64,000 nt of DNA from Bacteroidales bacterium (GTDB lineage Bacteria > Bacteroidota > Bacteroidia > Bacteroidales > UBA1715), in assembly GCA_016714605.1 (NCBI GenBank), contig JADKDL010000012.1, positions 78,156 to 142,155 of the forward strand. The letters run 5' to 3'. Shown one piece after another: positions 1 through 9,500 of the stretch. The position numbers and the translations under genes were made by a program. Below the pieces are notes generated by a model. It had not been told where the DNA came from. It made no database searches and was given only the letters and a program-made list of their open reading frames with translations. Within the stretch, counting starts at the first letter, position 1. The number at the start of each line of letters is the position of its first letter.

Positions 1-22
1 TAAAATATATAAAACACCAGAA

Positions 23-1969
23 TTAGTTAATGCCCAATTCTTTTTGATAATATTGCAGCGTTTCAAGCAGGTTAGACTTCATGCTGATAAAATTCTTAAT
101 ACCTTTGGCTTTAAGTTCATCGGTACAAGCAGGAGCTCCGGCAACTACAAATATTGTATTTTTTGCCTTTTCAAAAGCAACAGGTGCAAGTTCTGCGTAC
201 TCTTCGTCGGAGCTACACAACACAATAATATTTGCACCGTAAGCCTGAGCTGCACTTATTCCCTCTTCTACCGTTGCAAAACCGTTATTGTCTTTCACTT
301 CAAATCCGGCACAACCGAAAAAGTTGGAAGAAAACTGCGATCTTGCTGACCTGAAAGTTGGACTACCAATGGTAAGCATGAATACTTTAGGTCTTGATTT
401 AGACTTTGAATAAGCATCGGTTTTGTAACGCAACAATTCAAATGCTTGAGCACCTCTATAAATTCTAAGCGGTTCTGCTATTGCATTTGCAGCCTTTTGA
501 GAAGGAGAAGTAAGGTAAGAAAGATCTAGTTGGTCTTCTTTTACTTCATTAAAATTAGGGAATTGGTTTGTTCCTAATACATTATCTCTTCTGGTTGCAA
601 TATTTGAATCTTTTTTGGTAGCAGTTTCTGCTACTTTCTTTTGGATAAATCCTTGAGTAAATGCCTCGATATAACCACCTTTATCGTCTATTTGCAAAAA
701 TAAATCCCATGCTTTTTCAGCAATCATTTCGGTGAGCGACTCAATATAATAAGAGCCTGCTGATGGATCAACCACTTTATCGAAATGACATTCTTCTTTA
801 AGCAAAATTTGTTGGTTTCTTGCAATTCTTTCAGAGAAATCTGTTGGTTTTTCGAAAATTGCATTGAAAGGCAGTACTGTAAGGGAATTTACACCACCTA
901 AACTGGCAGACATAGCTTCGGTTTGCGTTCTCAGCATATTTACATAAGGGTCGTAAATTGTTTTGTTCCATGCCGATGTTTCTGCATGAATTGACATTAC
1001 ACAAGCACACTTACATAATTTCTTACCACTATCGGCACAACCACAACCAGATGTTTTTTCGCAATCGCAGTTTTCACAATTGCAACTTGGCTGATATGAT
1101 TCTACTATTTTTGCCCATAATAATTTTGCTGCTCTAAATTTTGCAATCTCTACAAAATAGCTAGCACCAACAGAGAAATTAAATTTCATTCTCTTTGATA
1201 GAAGCGAAGCGTCTTTACCTTTAGCAGTAAAATCTGTAAGATATTGAGCTCCTACAGAAAGCCCCATTGCTAATTCCTCAACAGCAGAAGCTCCGGCGTT
1301 TTGAAAATATCCGGCATGAACCGAACAAATTTTAAAACAAGGCATGTCTTTGGTAATCTCCATCATTTCTGACAAACTTTCTAGGTACGTACCTTTGTCA
1401 TTGGTACAAAAAGCACCTTTTAACGTTAAGTTACCTATACAATCTAGATTTACCGAACCACAGATTTTTTTTGCTTGATACGTAGATTGTTTTACAACCT
1501 CCACGAACAATTTCATAGCATGAGTTTTACCTTTTTTAATCTCAAAACAGTGCTCAATAGAATCTAAGCAGATGTCTTTAACTAAGGCTTGCATATCTGT
1601 AATTTTCCACTCAGAAGCATCATCAATCACATATCCAACTGATGTAATTCCTTTCATCAGAATGTCAATGATTTTTTTATTTGCTTCAGCTGCATTTTTA
1701 ACCACAACATTTTGGCGTATGTGCCAATCGTTGTTTTTCTTCTTACTTCCTCTTACAAAAGGAAACTGTCCGGGTAAGACTGAAATAAGGTCTTTCCCTA
1801 GCACATCTTCCTTGGTGTACAGAGGCTGCACATCAATTCCTTCAATTGTTTTCCAAACAAGCTTCTTGTCAAAATCGGCTCCTTTTAGGTCAGCAATTGT
1901 TTTTTGTTTCCATTCCTCATACGTTATAGAAGGAAATTCTTCAAAAAGTCTGATTTTTTTATCTGACAT
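23..1969 (-). CDS. mutA: Methylmalonyl-CoA mutase small (beta) subunit
   Basis: The 648-residue protein matches the small subunit of B12-dependent methylmalonyl-CoA mutase, which partners the catalytic MutB subunit in converting succinyl-CoA and methylmalonyl-CoA (propionate/succinate metabolism, cytoplasm). Family landmarks are the N-terminal stretch with FEEFPSITYEEWK, the TIM-barrel segment with YDPYVNMLRTQTEAMSAS around residues 339-356, DPSAGSYYIE at 401-410, and a degenerate cobalamin-domain-like C-terminus from about 525. The start is the ATG at 1969. MutB would be expected just left of the window and is not visible. The odd part is a cysteine-rich insertion at residues 296-323 (nine Cys in 28 residues) between the WAKIVESY helix and the MSIHAETSAWN strand. 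The family is certain; the role of the insertion is unknown. Confidence 0.95.
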   Translation of the reverse strand: MSDKKIRLFEEFPSITYEEWKQKTIADLKGADFDKKLVWKTIEGIDVQPLYTKEDVLGKDLISVLPGQFPFVRGSKKKNNDWHIRQNVVVKNAAEANKKIIDILMKGITSVGYVIDDASEWKITDMQALVKDICLDSIEHCFEIKKGKTHAMKLFVEVVKQSTYQAKKICGSVNLDCIGNLTLKGAFCTNDKGTYLESLSEMMEITKDMPCFKICSVHAGYFQNAGASAVEELAMGLSVGAQYLTDFTAKGKDASLLSKRMKFNFSVGASYFVEIAKFRAAKLLWAKIVESYQPSCNCENCDCEKTSGCGCADSGKKLCKCACVMSIHAETSAWNKTIYDPYVNMLRTQTEAMSASLGGVNSLTVLPFNAIFEKPTDFSERIARNQQILLKEECHFDKVVDPSAGSYYIESLTEMIAEKAWDLFLQIDDKGGYIEAFTQGFIQKKVAETATKKDSNIATRRDNVLGTNQFPNFNEVKEDQLDLSYLTSPSQKAANAIAEPLRIYRGAQAFELLRYKTDAYSKSKSRPKVFMLTIGSPTFRSARSQFSSNFFGCAGFEVKDNNGFATVEEGISAAQAYGANIIVLCSSDEEYAELAPVAFEKAKNTIFVVAGAPACTDELKAKGIKNFISMKSNLLETLQYYQKELGIN

Positions 1970-2327
1970 GTTTTTTTATAATTTGGTGATATTTTTGTTA
2001 TTGGGAAGCCAAAGTTAAAGTTTATTGCTTAATTTTTTATAATAAACTATCATTAAAATATAACTTTTAATATATTTTTTATCATTTTCTTTCAGTTTTG
2101 CACAAAGCCATAAACTGTATATGTATATTTACCTATGCCTCCTTAGGTGTTTGACTCAGAGATTCCTTGCAAAAAAATTTTTAATATGCCGAACTAGTTA
2201 AAAAATTTGAATTCGAACTCAATTATAAAAAAGCAAAGTTCACTTAAAAATCAGAATAAAATAATTCCACTCTTAGCACCAAAACAGGTATTTTGATTTA
2301 TATTTAAGGACGAAAAAAGAAAACACT
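1970..2327. other. Divergent intergenic region mutA / thiamine-binding gene
   Basis: This 358-base, very AT-rich spacer separates the divergently transcribed mutA and the MTH1187-type gene. Apart from the putative mutA promoter and a short inverted repeat I see no gene, tRNA or clear terminator in it. Promoters for both directions must lie here. Confidence 0.5.
2010..2017 (-). promoter_or_regulatory. Putative -7 promoter element of mutA
   Basis: Read on the minus strand the sequence is TAACTTTG, which fits the Bacteroidota TAnnTTTG -7 consensus, about 40 nt upstream of the mutA ATG. No convincing -33 TTTG lies at the expected distance. An inverted repeat with arms AGTTTATT/AATAAACT (2019-2048) lies just upstream. 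Confidence 0.4.
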
Positions 2328-2639
2328 ATGTCAGTATTAACAGAATTTGCTATTTTTCCGCTCGATGCGGGGAAAAGTTTAAGTGAAATTGTGAGCAAAG
2401 TAATTGCTTATATTTCACAAACCGGATTTAATTACCAACTTACCTCAATGGGAACTATCATTGAAACGCCTACGTTGACCGATGCTTTAGATATTATAAA
2501 TCAATCATATATCATATTAGAACCATATTCAGACAGGGTGTATTGTTCTGCAAAATTTGATATTCAGAAAGATAAAAATCAAAGACTAGAAGGAAAAGTT
2601 GCTTCAATTGAAAAAATAATAGGCAATGTTAAAAAATAA
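2328..2639 (+). CDS. MTH1187/YkoF-type thiamine-binding protein
   Basis: This is a 103-residue protein of the MTH1187 family (DUF77, thiamine-binding). The small ferredoxin-like fold binds thiamine or a related pyrimidine in the cytoplasm. Recognisable parts are the N-terminal LTEFAIFPLD strand, the central TSMGTIIETPTLTDALDII segment that forms the ligand pocket in the family, and the C-terminal RLEGKVASIEKIIG helix. The length is normal for the family. The last 14 bases overlap the start of the downstream DUF3108 gene, so the two are probably translationally coupled. Precise ligand and pathway cannot be read from sequence. Confidence 0.85.
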   Translation: MSVLTEFAIFPLDAGKSLSEIVSKVIAYISQTGFNYQLTSMGTIIETPTLTDALDIINQSYIILEPYSDRVYCSAKFDIQKDKNQRLEGKVASIEKIIGNVKK

Positions 2640-3447
2640 ATTTCATATTAGTTTTCTGATAGCCCTCATTATCGGTAATATTTGTATAGGACAGTGTAAA
2701 ATTGAGACAAAACACTTCAAAACAGGTGAAAAACTGAGCTTTACCGGCTATTACAATTGGGGCTTTATATGGCTCGATGCCGGATGGGCTGAATTTGCAA
2801 TACAAGATACTGTCATAAATAACAAAAAAGTTTCTAAGTTTATAACCCAGGGCGGTTCGCATGAAAGTTACGATTGGATTTACAAAATTAGAGAGAAATT
2901 CGAAACCTTAAGCGATACAAGTACACTTAAACCATTCTACAGCAAAAGAAATTCTATAGAAGGCGAGTATTGGGTAAATAATGAGTATGTTTTTGATTAT
3001 GGACAAAAGAAAATTTATGGCAATATACATAATCAGAAAATGGGTAAATTTAAAGACACTGTGGCGCTACTGCCATGCACCTTTGATTTACTTTCGGCAG
3101 TATATTATGCCCGTACGCTAGATTATTTATCAATGCCAATAAATCAAAAAATTCCAATAAAAGTAAATGATGAAGGTGAAATATACGATTTGTATATTAC
3201 TTATAAGGGGGTTGAAAATATTCACGTTAGAGAACTTGACAAAAAGGTAAAAAGCATAAAACTCATAGCAACCCTCATAGCCGGAAATGTATTTAGTGAG
3301 GGTGAAAGCATGAATATTTGGCTTAGTAACGACCAGAATAGACTACCTGTACTTATTGAGGCAAAAATCTTGGTAGGTTCGGTAAAGGCTATCATCAAAG
3401 GCGCCGAGGGTTTATTATATCCTACTACTATATTTGACAAGAAGTAG
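2626..3447 (+). CDS. DUF3108 domain-containing secreted protein
   Basis: The 273-residue protein has a signal peptide (hydrophobic residues about 8-22, likely cleaved after IGQC or nearby) followed by the DUF3108 pattern: FKTGEKLSFTGYYNWGFIW, an alternating-strand beta-rich body, and a C-terminal region ending in LLYPTTIFDK. DUF3108 proteins are periplasmic or outer-membrane-associated beta proteins of unknown function, common in Bacteroidota and Proteobacteria. It overlaps the thiamine-binding gene by 14 bases, which defines the ATG at 2626. Family assignment is good; function is unknown. Confidence 0.8.
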   Translation: MLKNKFHISFLIALIIGNICIGQCKIETKHFKTGEKLSFTGYYNWGFIWLDAGWAEFAIQDTVINNKKVSKFITQGGSHESYDWIYKIREKFETLSDTSTLKPFYSKRNSIEGEYWVNNEYVFDYGQKKIYGNIHNQKMGKFKDTVALLPCTFDLLSAVYYARTLDYLSMPINQKIPIKVNDEGEIYDLYITYKGVENIHVRELDKKVKSIKLIATLIAGNVFSEGESMNIWLSNDQNRLPVLIEAKILVGSVKAIIKGAEGLLYPTTIFDKK

Positions 3448-3589
3448 TAGCTATTGAAGTAAAAACATAAATTCAAGTATTGGGATTTATGATTTTCTCT
3501 AAGCTCTTTTTCCGCTTTGTAAACAAGCTTTGCAAAACGCAGAAAATACTTATTTTAAAAGCTGTGCTTAATACGTAGATTATATCGGT

Positions 3590-4009
3590 CATGCTTCGAA
3601 GTACCCTTGCCATGTTTTTATATACCCCAACCATGTTTCGAAGTACCCTTACCATATAAATTACATAGCTAACGCGGTAATTTACATGCTTCGCGCGACA
3701 AATTGTCGAGTCGTCCCGATATTTTGTCGAGCTGTCCCGATATTTTACATGCCTCACTCGACAATTTGTCGGGCAATCTCGATATTTTGTCGGGCTCACG
3801 CGATAAATTATCGGGCTGACTCAATATTTTACATCCCTCGCTCGACTTTTTGTCGGGCAATCTTGACAAAAAGACGGGTTAACGCACCTTTTTATATCCT
3901 GAGCTATGTAAATTACATGGTCGACTAAGTAAAATACACCCCTCGCCATATTTTTAGTAGCCTCAGCTGGGTAATCGGGTGCGTATTCCGACTGCAACTT
4001 GAAGTCGAG
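3590..4009. repeat. Phased 21-bp tandem repeat array (~20 units)
   Basis: Starting at 3590, successive 21-base units can be laid out without any change of phase for about 420 bases. Nearly every unit ends in C at position 21. Many contain a 13-base dyad near the left end, for example CGACAAATTGTCG (3696), CGACAATTTGTCG (3759), CGATAAATTATCG (3801) and ATGTAAATTACAT (3906). The arms change together, so symmetry is kept while sequence differs. Other units combine unlike arms (CGATATTTTGTCG, CGATATTTTACAT). The units at 3590 and 3632 are near-identical. Because 21 is a multiple of 3, several frames are open and encode spurious heptapeptide repeats. No spacer structure is present, so this is not CRISPR. 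Confidence 0.85.
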
Positions 4010-4048
4010 CTATGAATTTGAAACTTTTTGTATAATTCTAATAACGAC

Positions 4049-4085
4049 AAAAGGAGTTTGATGCAATTGCACAAACTCCTTTTTA
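4049..4085. terminator. Rho-independent terminator
   Basis: Arms AAAGGAGTTTG and CAAACTCCTTT flank a short loop and are followed by a T tract on the plus strand. The hairpin lies 37 bases beyond the stop of the minus-strand carbonic anhydrase gene and just past the repeat array, and it could act in both directions. Confidence 0.7.
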
Positions 4086-4121
4086 TATATAAAAGTTAAT
4101 AAAAGGTGCGTTGGACGAGTA

Positions 4122-4946
4122 TTAAATGGCTTCTTTCACCATTCTGTCGTTTACTGGTTGAACCGGACGAGCATTATTATCGGGCATTGCAGCTTCTAAA
4201 GCTTCAATCTGTGCTTTGGAAGCTTTTATTGGCGTTTTTAAGACAAACCACTTAACTCCCTCTGTACAAGGAGGTGTAGTTAGAGAGCCATCATAAGCAT
4301 AATAATTATCATCAGCCGGTAATAAATCAGACGGATTTACAGAATTATCAATTTCATCTTCAGCCTCAGCTTTTTTTGGTAGCTCGTCAAGTATTGAAGC
4401 TAGGAACAGGTTTTCGGTTCCTTCTTCTATCAAAACACCAATTACAGCAATATCTCCTGCATCGGTTTTATGTACTAAATGCACCTCACTTACAAAAGGT
4501 TTGCCTGCTATTGTATGTTCACTTGGGCAGTGAAAATGAAACTGCTTAAGTTTATAGGTTTTGTCGTTTAGGGTAAAGGTATTATTAACAGATTCTGTAA
4601 TATTTACTTGAACAGTATGACCATTATTTATAAATACACATTTTTCAGTGCCTTTATAGTCTAATTTCAAATCGACCAATTCTTGCGAAGCTGTAGCTGC
4701 GGCAATATCTATTGGCGACTGATGTTTGCCGCTACATGCTTCAAATCCACATTCTGTAGCCCAATTATTTGGAGCTGTTTCGCCTTCGTAAGACCAATGT
4801 GCTGCTTCATGTTCTTTATGCGCGGTGGTATCTTTGTGTGTAGAATCGGTACCATGCTCATCTGAATGATTTGAGCCACTATTACAAGAATACATAAAAA
4901 CTGCTAATGAAATAGCAGCAAATTTAAATACATTTTTTCGGTTCAT
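4122..4946 (-). CDS. Alpha-class carbonic anhydrase, lipoprotein
   Basis: The 274-residue protein interconverts CO2 and bicarbonate, probably in the periplasm. A lipoprotein signal ends at the lipobox Cys (FMYSC, residue 21), followed by a His/Asp-rich linker. The alpha-CA core has all the hallmarks: the zinc ligands in FHFHC and the third His in EVHLVHK, the PSEH Glu, CSGKHQSPIDI near the N-terminus, and the SLTTPPCTEGV segment carrying the Thr199 equivalent. The two cysteines (CSGK and PPCTE) match the conserved disulfide of bacterial alpha-CAs. The ATG at 4946 gives a complete signal peptide. It stands alone between the repeat array and a kinase. A TACATTCG element (4991-4998, minus) may be its -7 promoter. 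Confidence 0.93.
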   Translation of the reverse strand: MNRKNVFKFAAISLAVFMYSCNSGSNHSDEHGTDSTHKDTTAHKEHEAAHWSYEGETAPNNWATECGFEACSGKHQSPIDIAAATASQELVDLKLDYKGTEKCVFINNGHTVQVNITESVNNTFTLNDKTYKLKQFHFHCPSEHTIAGKPFVSEVHLVHKTDAGDIAVIGVLIEEGTENLFLASILDELPKKAEAEDEIDNSVNPSDLLPADDNYYAYDGSLTTPPCTEGVKWFVLKTPIKASKAQIEALEAAMPDNNARPVQPVNDRMVKEAI

Positions 4947-5118
4947 TTTTCAAAGTTTTTGGGTTATGTTGATTAATGATATTGTGAATACGAATGTAAA
5001 AAAAAATTTGATAACACCATAAATTTATTGGCTTTAGAATCTATGATATATCTCATATAAAACAGAAAAATGAGTCATTCATAAAATGCTATTATTTTAA
5101 GAAATTGCTTTTACAAAG

Positions 5119-6264
5119 CTATTCTGCTGTTTCAATCTGTTCGGGTAAGATTATATAAAACTCGGTTCCACGCTCTTGGTCTGAGGTAAATGAAACCGTG
5201 CCTTTCAGGTATTTTTCTCCTAGTAATTTCATGCTGTATGTACCTATTCCTCTATTGCTGCCTTTGGTAGAGAATGAACGTTGAAACAACTGTTCTTGTA
5301 TATCTTGACTAATAACGGAACTATTGTGTACCCAAAATCTCACTTTATTTTCAGTTTTCTCACAACCTATAGTTACTGTTTCCGAAGGCAAAGATGCTTC
5401 AACTGCATTTTTCATCATATTCAAAAGTACACGACGTAATAAAACCTCATCGGTATAAATTGTAATATCTTGAGCATCCGGAGTCAAGACAATATCTATA
5501 TCGGTAGCCAATTCGTAACCTTTGATGGCATTTATACAATTTAATATAATAGCTTTTGATGACACAAAAGAATATTTCATAACTAACTCGCCACTTTCTG
5601 CTACCGAAAGATTGCTCTGCATAAGTATTTCTTCAGTAAGATTTTGTGTGAGAGAATTAAGTATGCCAACATACTTTTGAAACTCTTCGTTGGTAGAATA
5701 TTTCTTGACCATTCGAGCCAATCCATTTATACTAGTTGCGGTATTTAGAGCATCGTGATAAAAAACCCGCTCAAGTACATGTTTTCTCTTTTGAGTGCTG
5801 ATATCTTCTATTGAAAAAATATAGAATGTTTTTCCTTTAAAATCAAATGGAGTAGTTGTTGTTTTTAAATCAAGAGCTTTGAAACTTTCTCCGTCTCTTA
5901 CATTTATTCTACATTCCTCAGATGCCATTCTTTTTGTATTCTGAGCTTTGATTATTGAATTTACAGCACCGCAATACTTGCAATATTTTGATGTTCCACA
6001 GCCTTTATCTTTCAAATCGCAATTGACGCAAAGTACAACTTCGCCTGGTCTATTTCCTATAATTGCTTCTAAAGAATCGGCATTTAGTAAGTCAAGCATT
6101 TTGATATTAGAAAAAACAATCTGTCTTTGTTCATTCAACAAAGAGATATAAAACGGTATTGAATCAAGAAACTTCTTAAAATCTGCATCAGATTCAAATA
6201 AGCTAAAATCAAACATAATCTGCTCTTTCGAAGCCCTTTCTGCCGATGCGTAATGAGTATTCAT
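5119..6264 (-). CDS. PAS-domain sensor histidine kinase with Cys cluster
   Basis: This 381-residue soluble kinase has no transmembrane segment. A PAS domain occupies about residues 25-155. Inside it lies a cysteine cluster C79, C82, C89, C95 and C98 (LCVNC, GCGTSKYCKYCGAV), suggestive of a metal or redox centre. The dimerisation helix carries the phosphoacceptor His170 (FYHDALN). The ATPase domain shows the N box (NMMKNAVEA, 282-290) and a G box around STKGSNRGIGTYSMKLL; the usual DxGxG box is replaced by VHNSS. No partner response regulator is adjacent. The cytoplasmic location and Cys-PAS suggest sensing of redox state or a metal (inference). Confidence 0.85.
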   Translation of the reverse strand: MNTHYASAERASKEQIMFDFSLFESDADFKKFLDSIPFYISLLNEQRQIVFSNIKMLDLLNADSLEAIIGNRPGEVVLCVNCDLKDKGCGTSKYCKYCGAVNSIIKAQNTKRMASEECRINVRDGESFKALDLKTTTTPFDFKGKTFYIFSIEDISTQKRKHVLERVFYHDALNTATSINGLARMVKKYSTNEEFQKYVGILNSLTQNLTEEILMQSNLSVAESGELVMKYSFVSSKAIILNCINAIKGYELATDIDIVLTPDAQDITIYTDEVLLRRVLLNMMKNAVEASLPSETVTIGCEKTENKVRFWVHNSSVISQDIQEQLFQRSFSTKGSNRGIGTYSMKLLGEKYLKGTVSFTSDQERGTEFYIILPEQIETAE

Positions 6265-6525
6265 GTGCCTAAATTTTGTATTTTTAAATATCTATATTTC
6301 CCTCTTTTTGAGTATCTTTTCCTAGACTGCTGCAATTATTCATAATTGAAAAGAGATGTGTTATATGGGAAAATATGTAATGCAAAGTAATTATTTAATC
6401 AATTACATTACCAATTATATAATTGATTCATATCATCAAATATATAAATATTAGACAATCGGGTTAAACCATTTTACAAAATTACACCTATGTAAAATAC
6501 TGTATCTGTGTGCCTATAAAACAAT

Positions 6526-9500
6526 TTACTTTATTTCCAACACTACCGTCTCACTCACTTTGACCAGATATGACTTTCCGGGTTGCAACAAGACAAGTGT
6601 CGATAAAAAAGAAGGACAAAGAGGGTTGTAAAAAGTCTGATAATCTTTGATTTCTTCAACTATTGGTAGAATGGAAGCAAAAAACACGTCTATAGATTGA
6701 GGGGCTGAAAGCGGAAAAGGAAAAATATTCCAACCCTGCTTAAATTCGTATTCAAACGGCAATGTGGTCTCATATCCATAAATTCGTAGAGTATCAATAG
6801 CTTCAGTTACCAACAGATAACCGCTCGTTCGGTTCATTATCGCACCGTTCTGTATAGAATCGGGAGAGATGAGTCCGCTCTCAGAATAAATTGTAACCGA
6901 CAGCATACCAGAAGAATCAATGATTGGAAATAAAGAAGCAAAACTGTTCTGAATATCATCTAAGAAGGTTGCAACTGTATTAATGCCCTTTTGTAAAATG
7001 ATTGTTTGCGACCTGCAAGGCAAACGTTCGGTATTGCCACCAACGCAATTGCCGCAACTATCGGTATAGGCTATACCTCCGGCTACACCGGCACAATCGG
7101 GTATTTTGCTTATAAACTCAAAACCATCAATATTCCATGCACCATAATCAAAAGACAATCTCAGTATATGTTTACCTCGCACTAGTTCTACAATTGGGAT
7201 AACTATAGTATCCCAAACTCTCCAACCGCCTGTATTGGGTACTGAAACAGATTTTGTTAAAGCCTTACCATCAATTGAAAAACTAAATTTACTATTACTC
7301 AATTCTCCGGCACAATATACTTGCAAATCGTAAACACCAGACTGCTCAACAAAAACAGTATATTCCAACCACTCGCCCGTTTCAATATAAGCAATTGCAT
7401 ATTTTCCGGTTGCAAATTTTTCAACATCTACCTCTTCACTACGATACGAAGAGCCAGCTCTATTTTCCGGCTCGGTATCAGAATAGGCTATGTCCGATCC
7501 GCCTATGTCAAAATTTTCAGCTTCAATCCGACTCGGAATTTTATGTACCTGACCCCCAAATGGAGCCTGGCCCGAGACCTCTATTTGAATCTGGGCAAAA
7601 GCCGTTTTATCTTCTGAATTTTTTGCTACTGCTTTTATTGTAACTACTCCATTTTCGGTTGCTTCCCAAATAGTAACATACGGACTATCTGCAAGTGTAA
7701 CATATTCTTTATTATTGATATAAATAACCACGTTTGAAATAGTATGCTCAGCGTCAGCAGCACTTGCTTTAATATAAACAGTATCACCAACAGAAAAACT
7801 CTGATTCGGTATTGGCAATTCTATAGAAACCGTAGGTGGTTTTATATACACCGCACCACCCGAAACAACATTATTAAGCGCCGATACTGCAATAAGAAAC
7901 CAAGCGTCATGAGGCAACCACTGTTCAATCCAGCGCCAATTTTGCCAGTCGGATGCACTATAAGGCATGAAATCTATATCTTTCTCATCGCTATCTTTGG
8001 CAGAAATACCATTACAAATACCACCTTTAAAATTCTTCGCATACCCATTACCATTGAGATAGGCAGGTGGATTGTTGCGACCATAACCATGCATCATACA
8101 ACTGTTATAAGGATTTTTTCCCAAAATCCAATCCAGTTGAGCTATTCCATACTGCACATTTTCATGAGCAATAAGATTAAAAGAACCATACAAAGCCTTA
8201 CTGGCATACATAAAAGCAGCACTCATAGAAGCCAATCTGGCATTTTCGCCTTGCCACCAATAGCCTGTTTCATTTTGGTGAGGCAGAAAAAATGCTGTCT
8301 TAGCTTCGCCATAAGCATTTTCTCCCAAGTAGTTCTTATTGTACTGTCTCACATAATTAAACGGATTGGTAACCTCATCGGTAATTTGCCTGTACCAACC
8401 AACCCAACGAATAAATGCGGAATCAATACTTTCATTCCTAGAACTATCTGCTTGTCTAAATTTTGCCAAAGCAACTATAGGTAAGCCCTCATCGGCAGCA
8501 TGAAAAAAAGGTCTGATTCCATTTTTATCGGCAGCAAACCAACCATCGGTATGCTGTTTAGCAATAATATTATCTACTCTAGTTTTTGCGGCTGCAAGGT
8601 AGATACTATCTTTAGTTGCATTGTACAACTCTGTAGTAGCAAGCAAAGCACAATAATCGTCAATAATATTTTCAATGCCATTATTACAATATTTTGTATT
8701 GTTTTCTACCAAATGCCAAAAGCTCTGTTTGGCAACCGAAAGCATACTATCTGAGGAGAAACCAACACAATCAAGTCGCAAAGATGCTGCTCTAGCCAAT
8801 GCAGCAATAGCAACACCACCACCCTCTCTAAAAGCACATTGGTAATTAGCAGTACGAGCATTATCGCTACCTACTTGTCCCCATTCACAAATCTCTCTAC
8901 TGGAAGAGCCACCCCAATTGTCGAACACAGCCAAGTAAAAATATCCCTGACGGTCATGATTTCTCATCAGGTAATCGAGTCCCCATTTAATTTCATCTAC
9001 CACAGCAACATATTTATCGGTAAACCCTTCAGGGGCTAATTCTAGCGACTCCATCATAGACCATGCAACCATTGGTATTTGTTGCGGATTGGTATAATTT
9101 CCATAAGAAAGATGAGACATGTGTTTGCCCGGATCTCCCGTAGCATCGAACCAACCACCGTGCAAATCTACCGTTCCAGTTCTACTACCATGAAAAGGCA
9201 AACTTTTATCGGCAGTAGCCGGATGGCGCATCGACTTAAAAAAATCGATAACTGAATAAGCTGTAGTAGTAAAAAGTAAGTTGCTATCTATTGAAAATGA
9301 GTATGATTGAAATTCATCGGCAACAATTTTAAATGTGCCACTTTGCTGAAATTCAGTAAAATCAATACTATGATAATAGCGGTCTGTCCAGCCGGGAACT
9401 GCTCCCATATAGCTAGCTGTACCTGTGAATACGGTATCTAAACCAGAATTAACTACAGAAAATGAATTAAAACGAACATCATCATTTGCAGTTTGAATGA

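Noticed and set aside
3473..3928. Open frames on both strands encoding heptapeptide repeats (80-108 codons)
   Set aside because: They arise because 21 is a multiple of 3, so a 21-bp tandem repeat leaves several frames open at once. No signal peptide, ribosome-binding site or consistent codon use favours one frame.
3590..4009. CRISPR array
   Set aside because: There are no unique spacers between repeats, the units are 21 bases and contiguous, and no cas gene is in the window.
7744..8484. 246-codon open frame antisense to the GH9 gene
   Set aside because: The GH9 frame on the other strand is full-length with intact domains. The antisense translation has no family motif and an unlikely composition.
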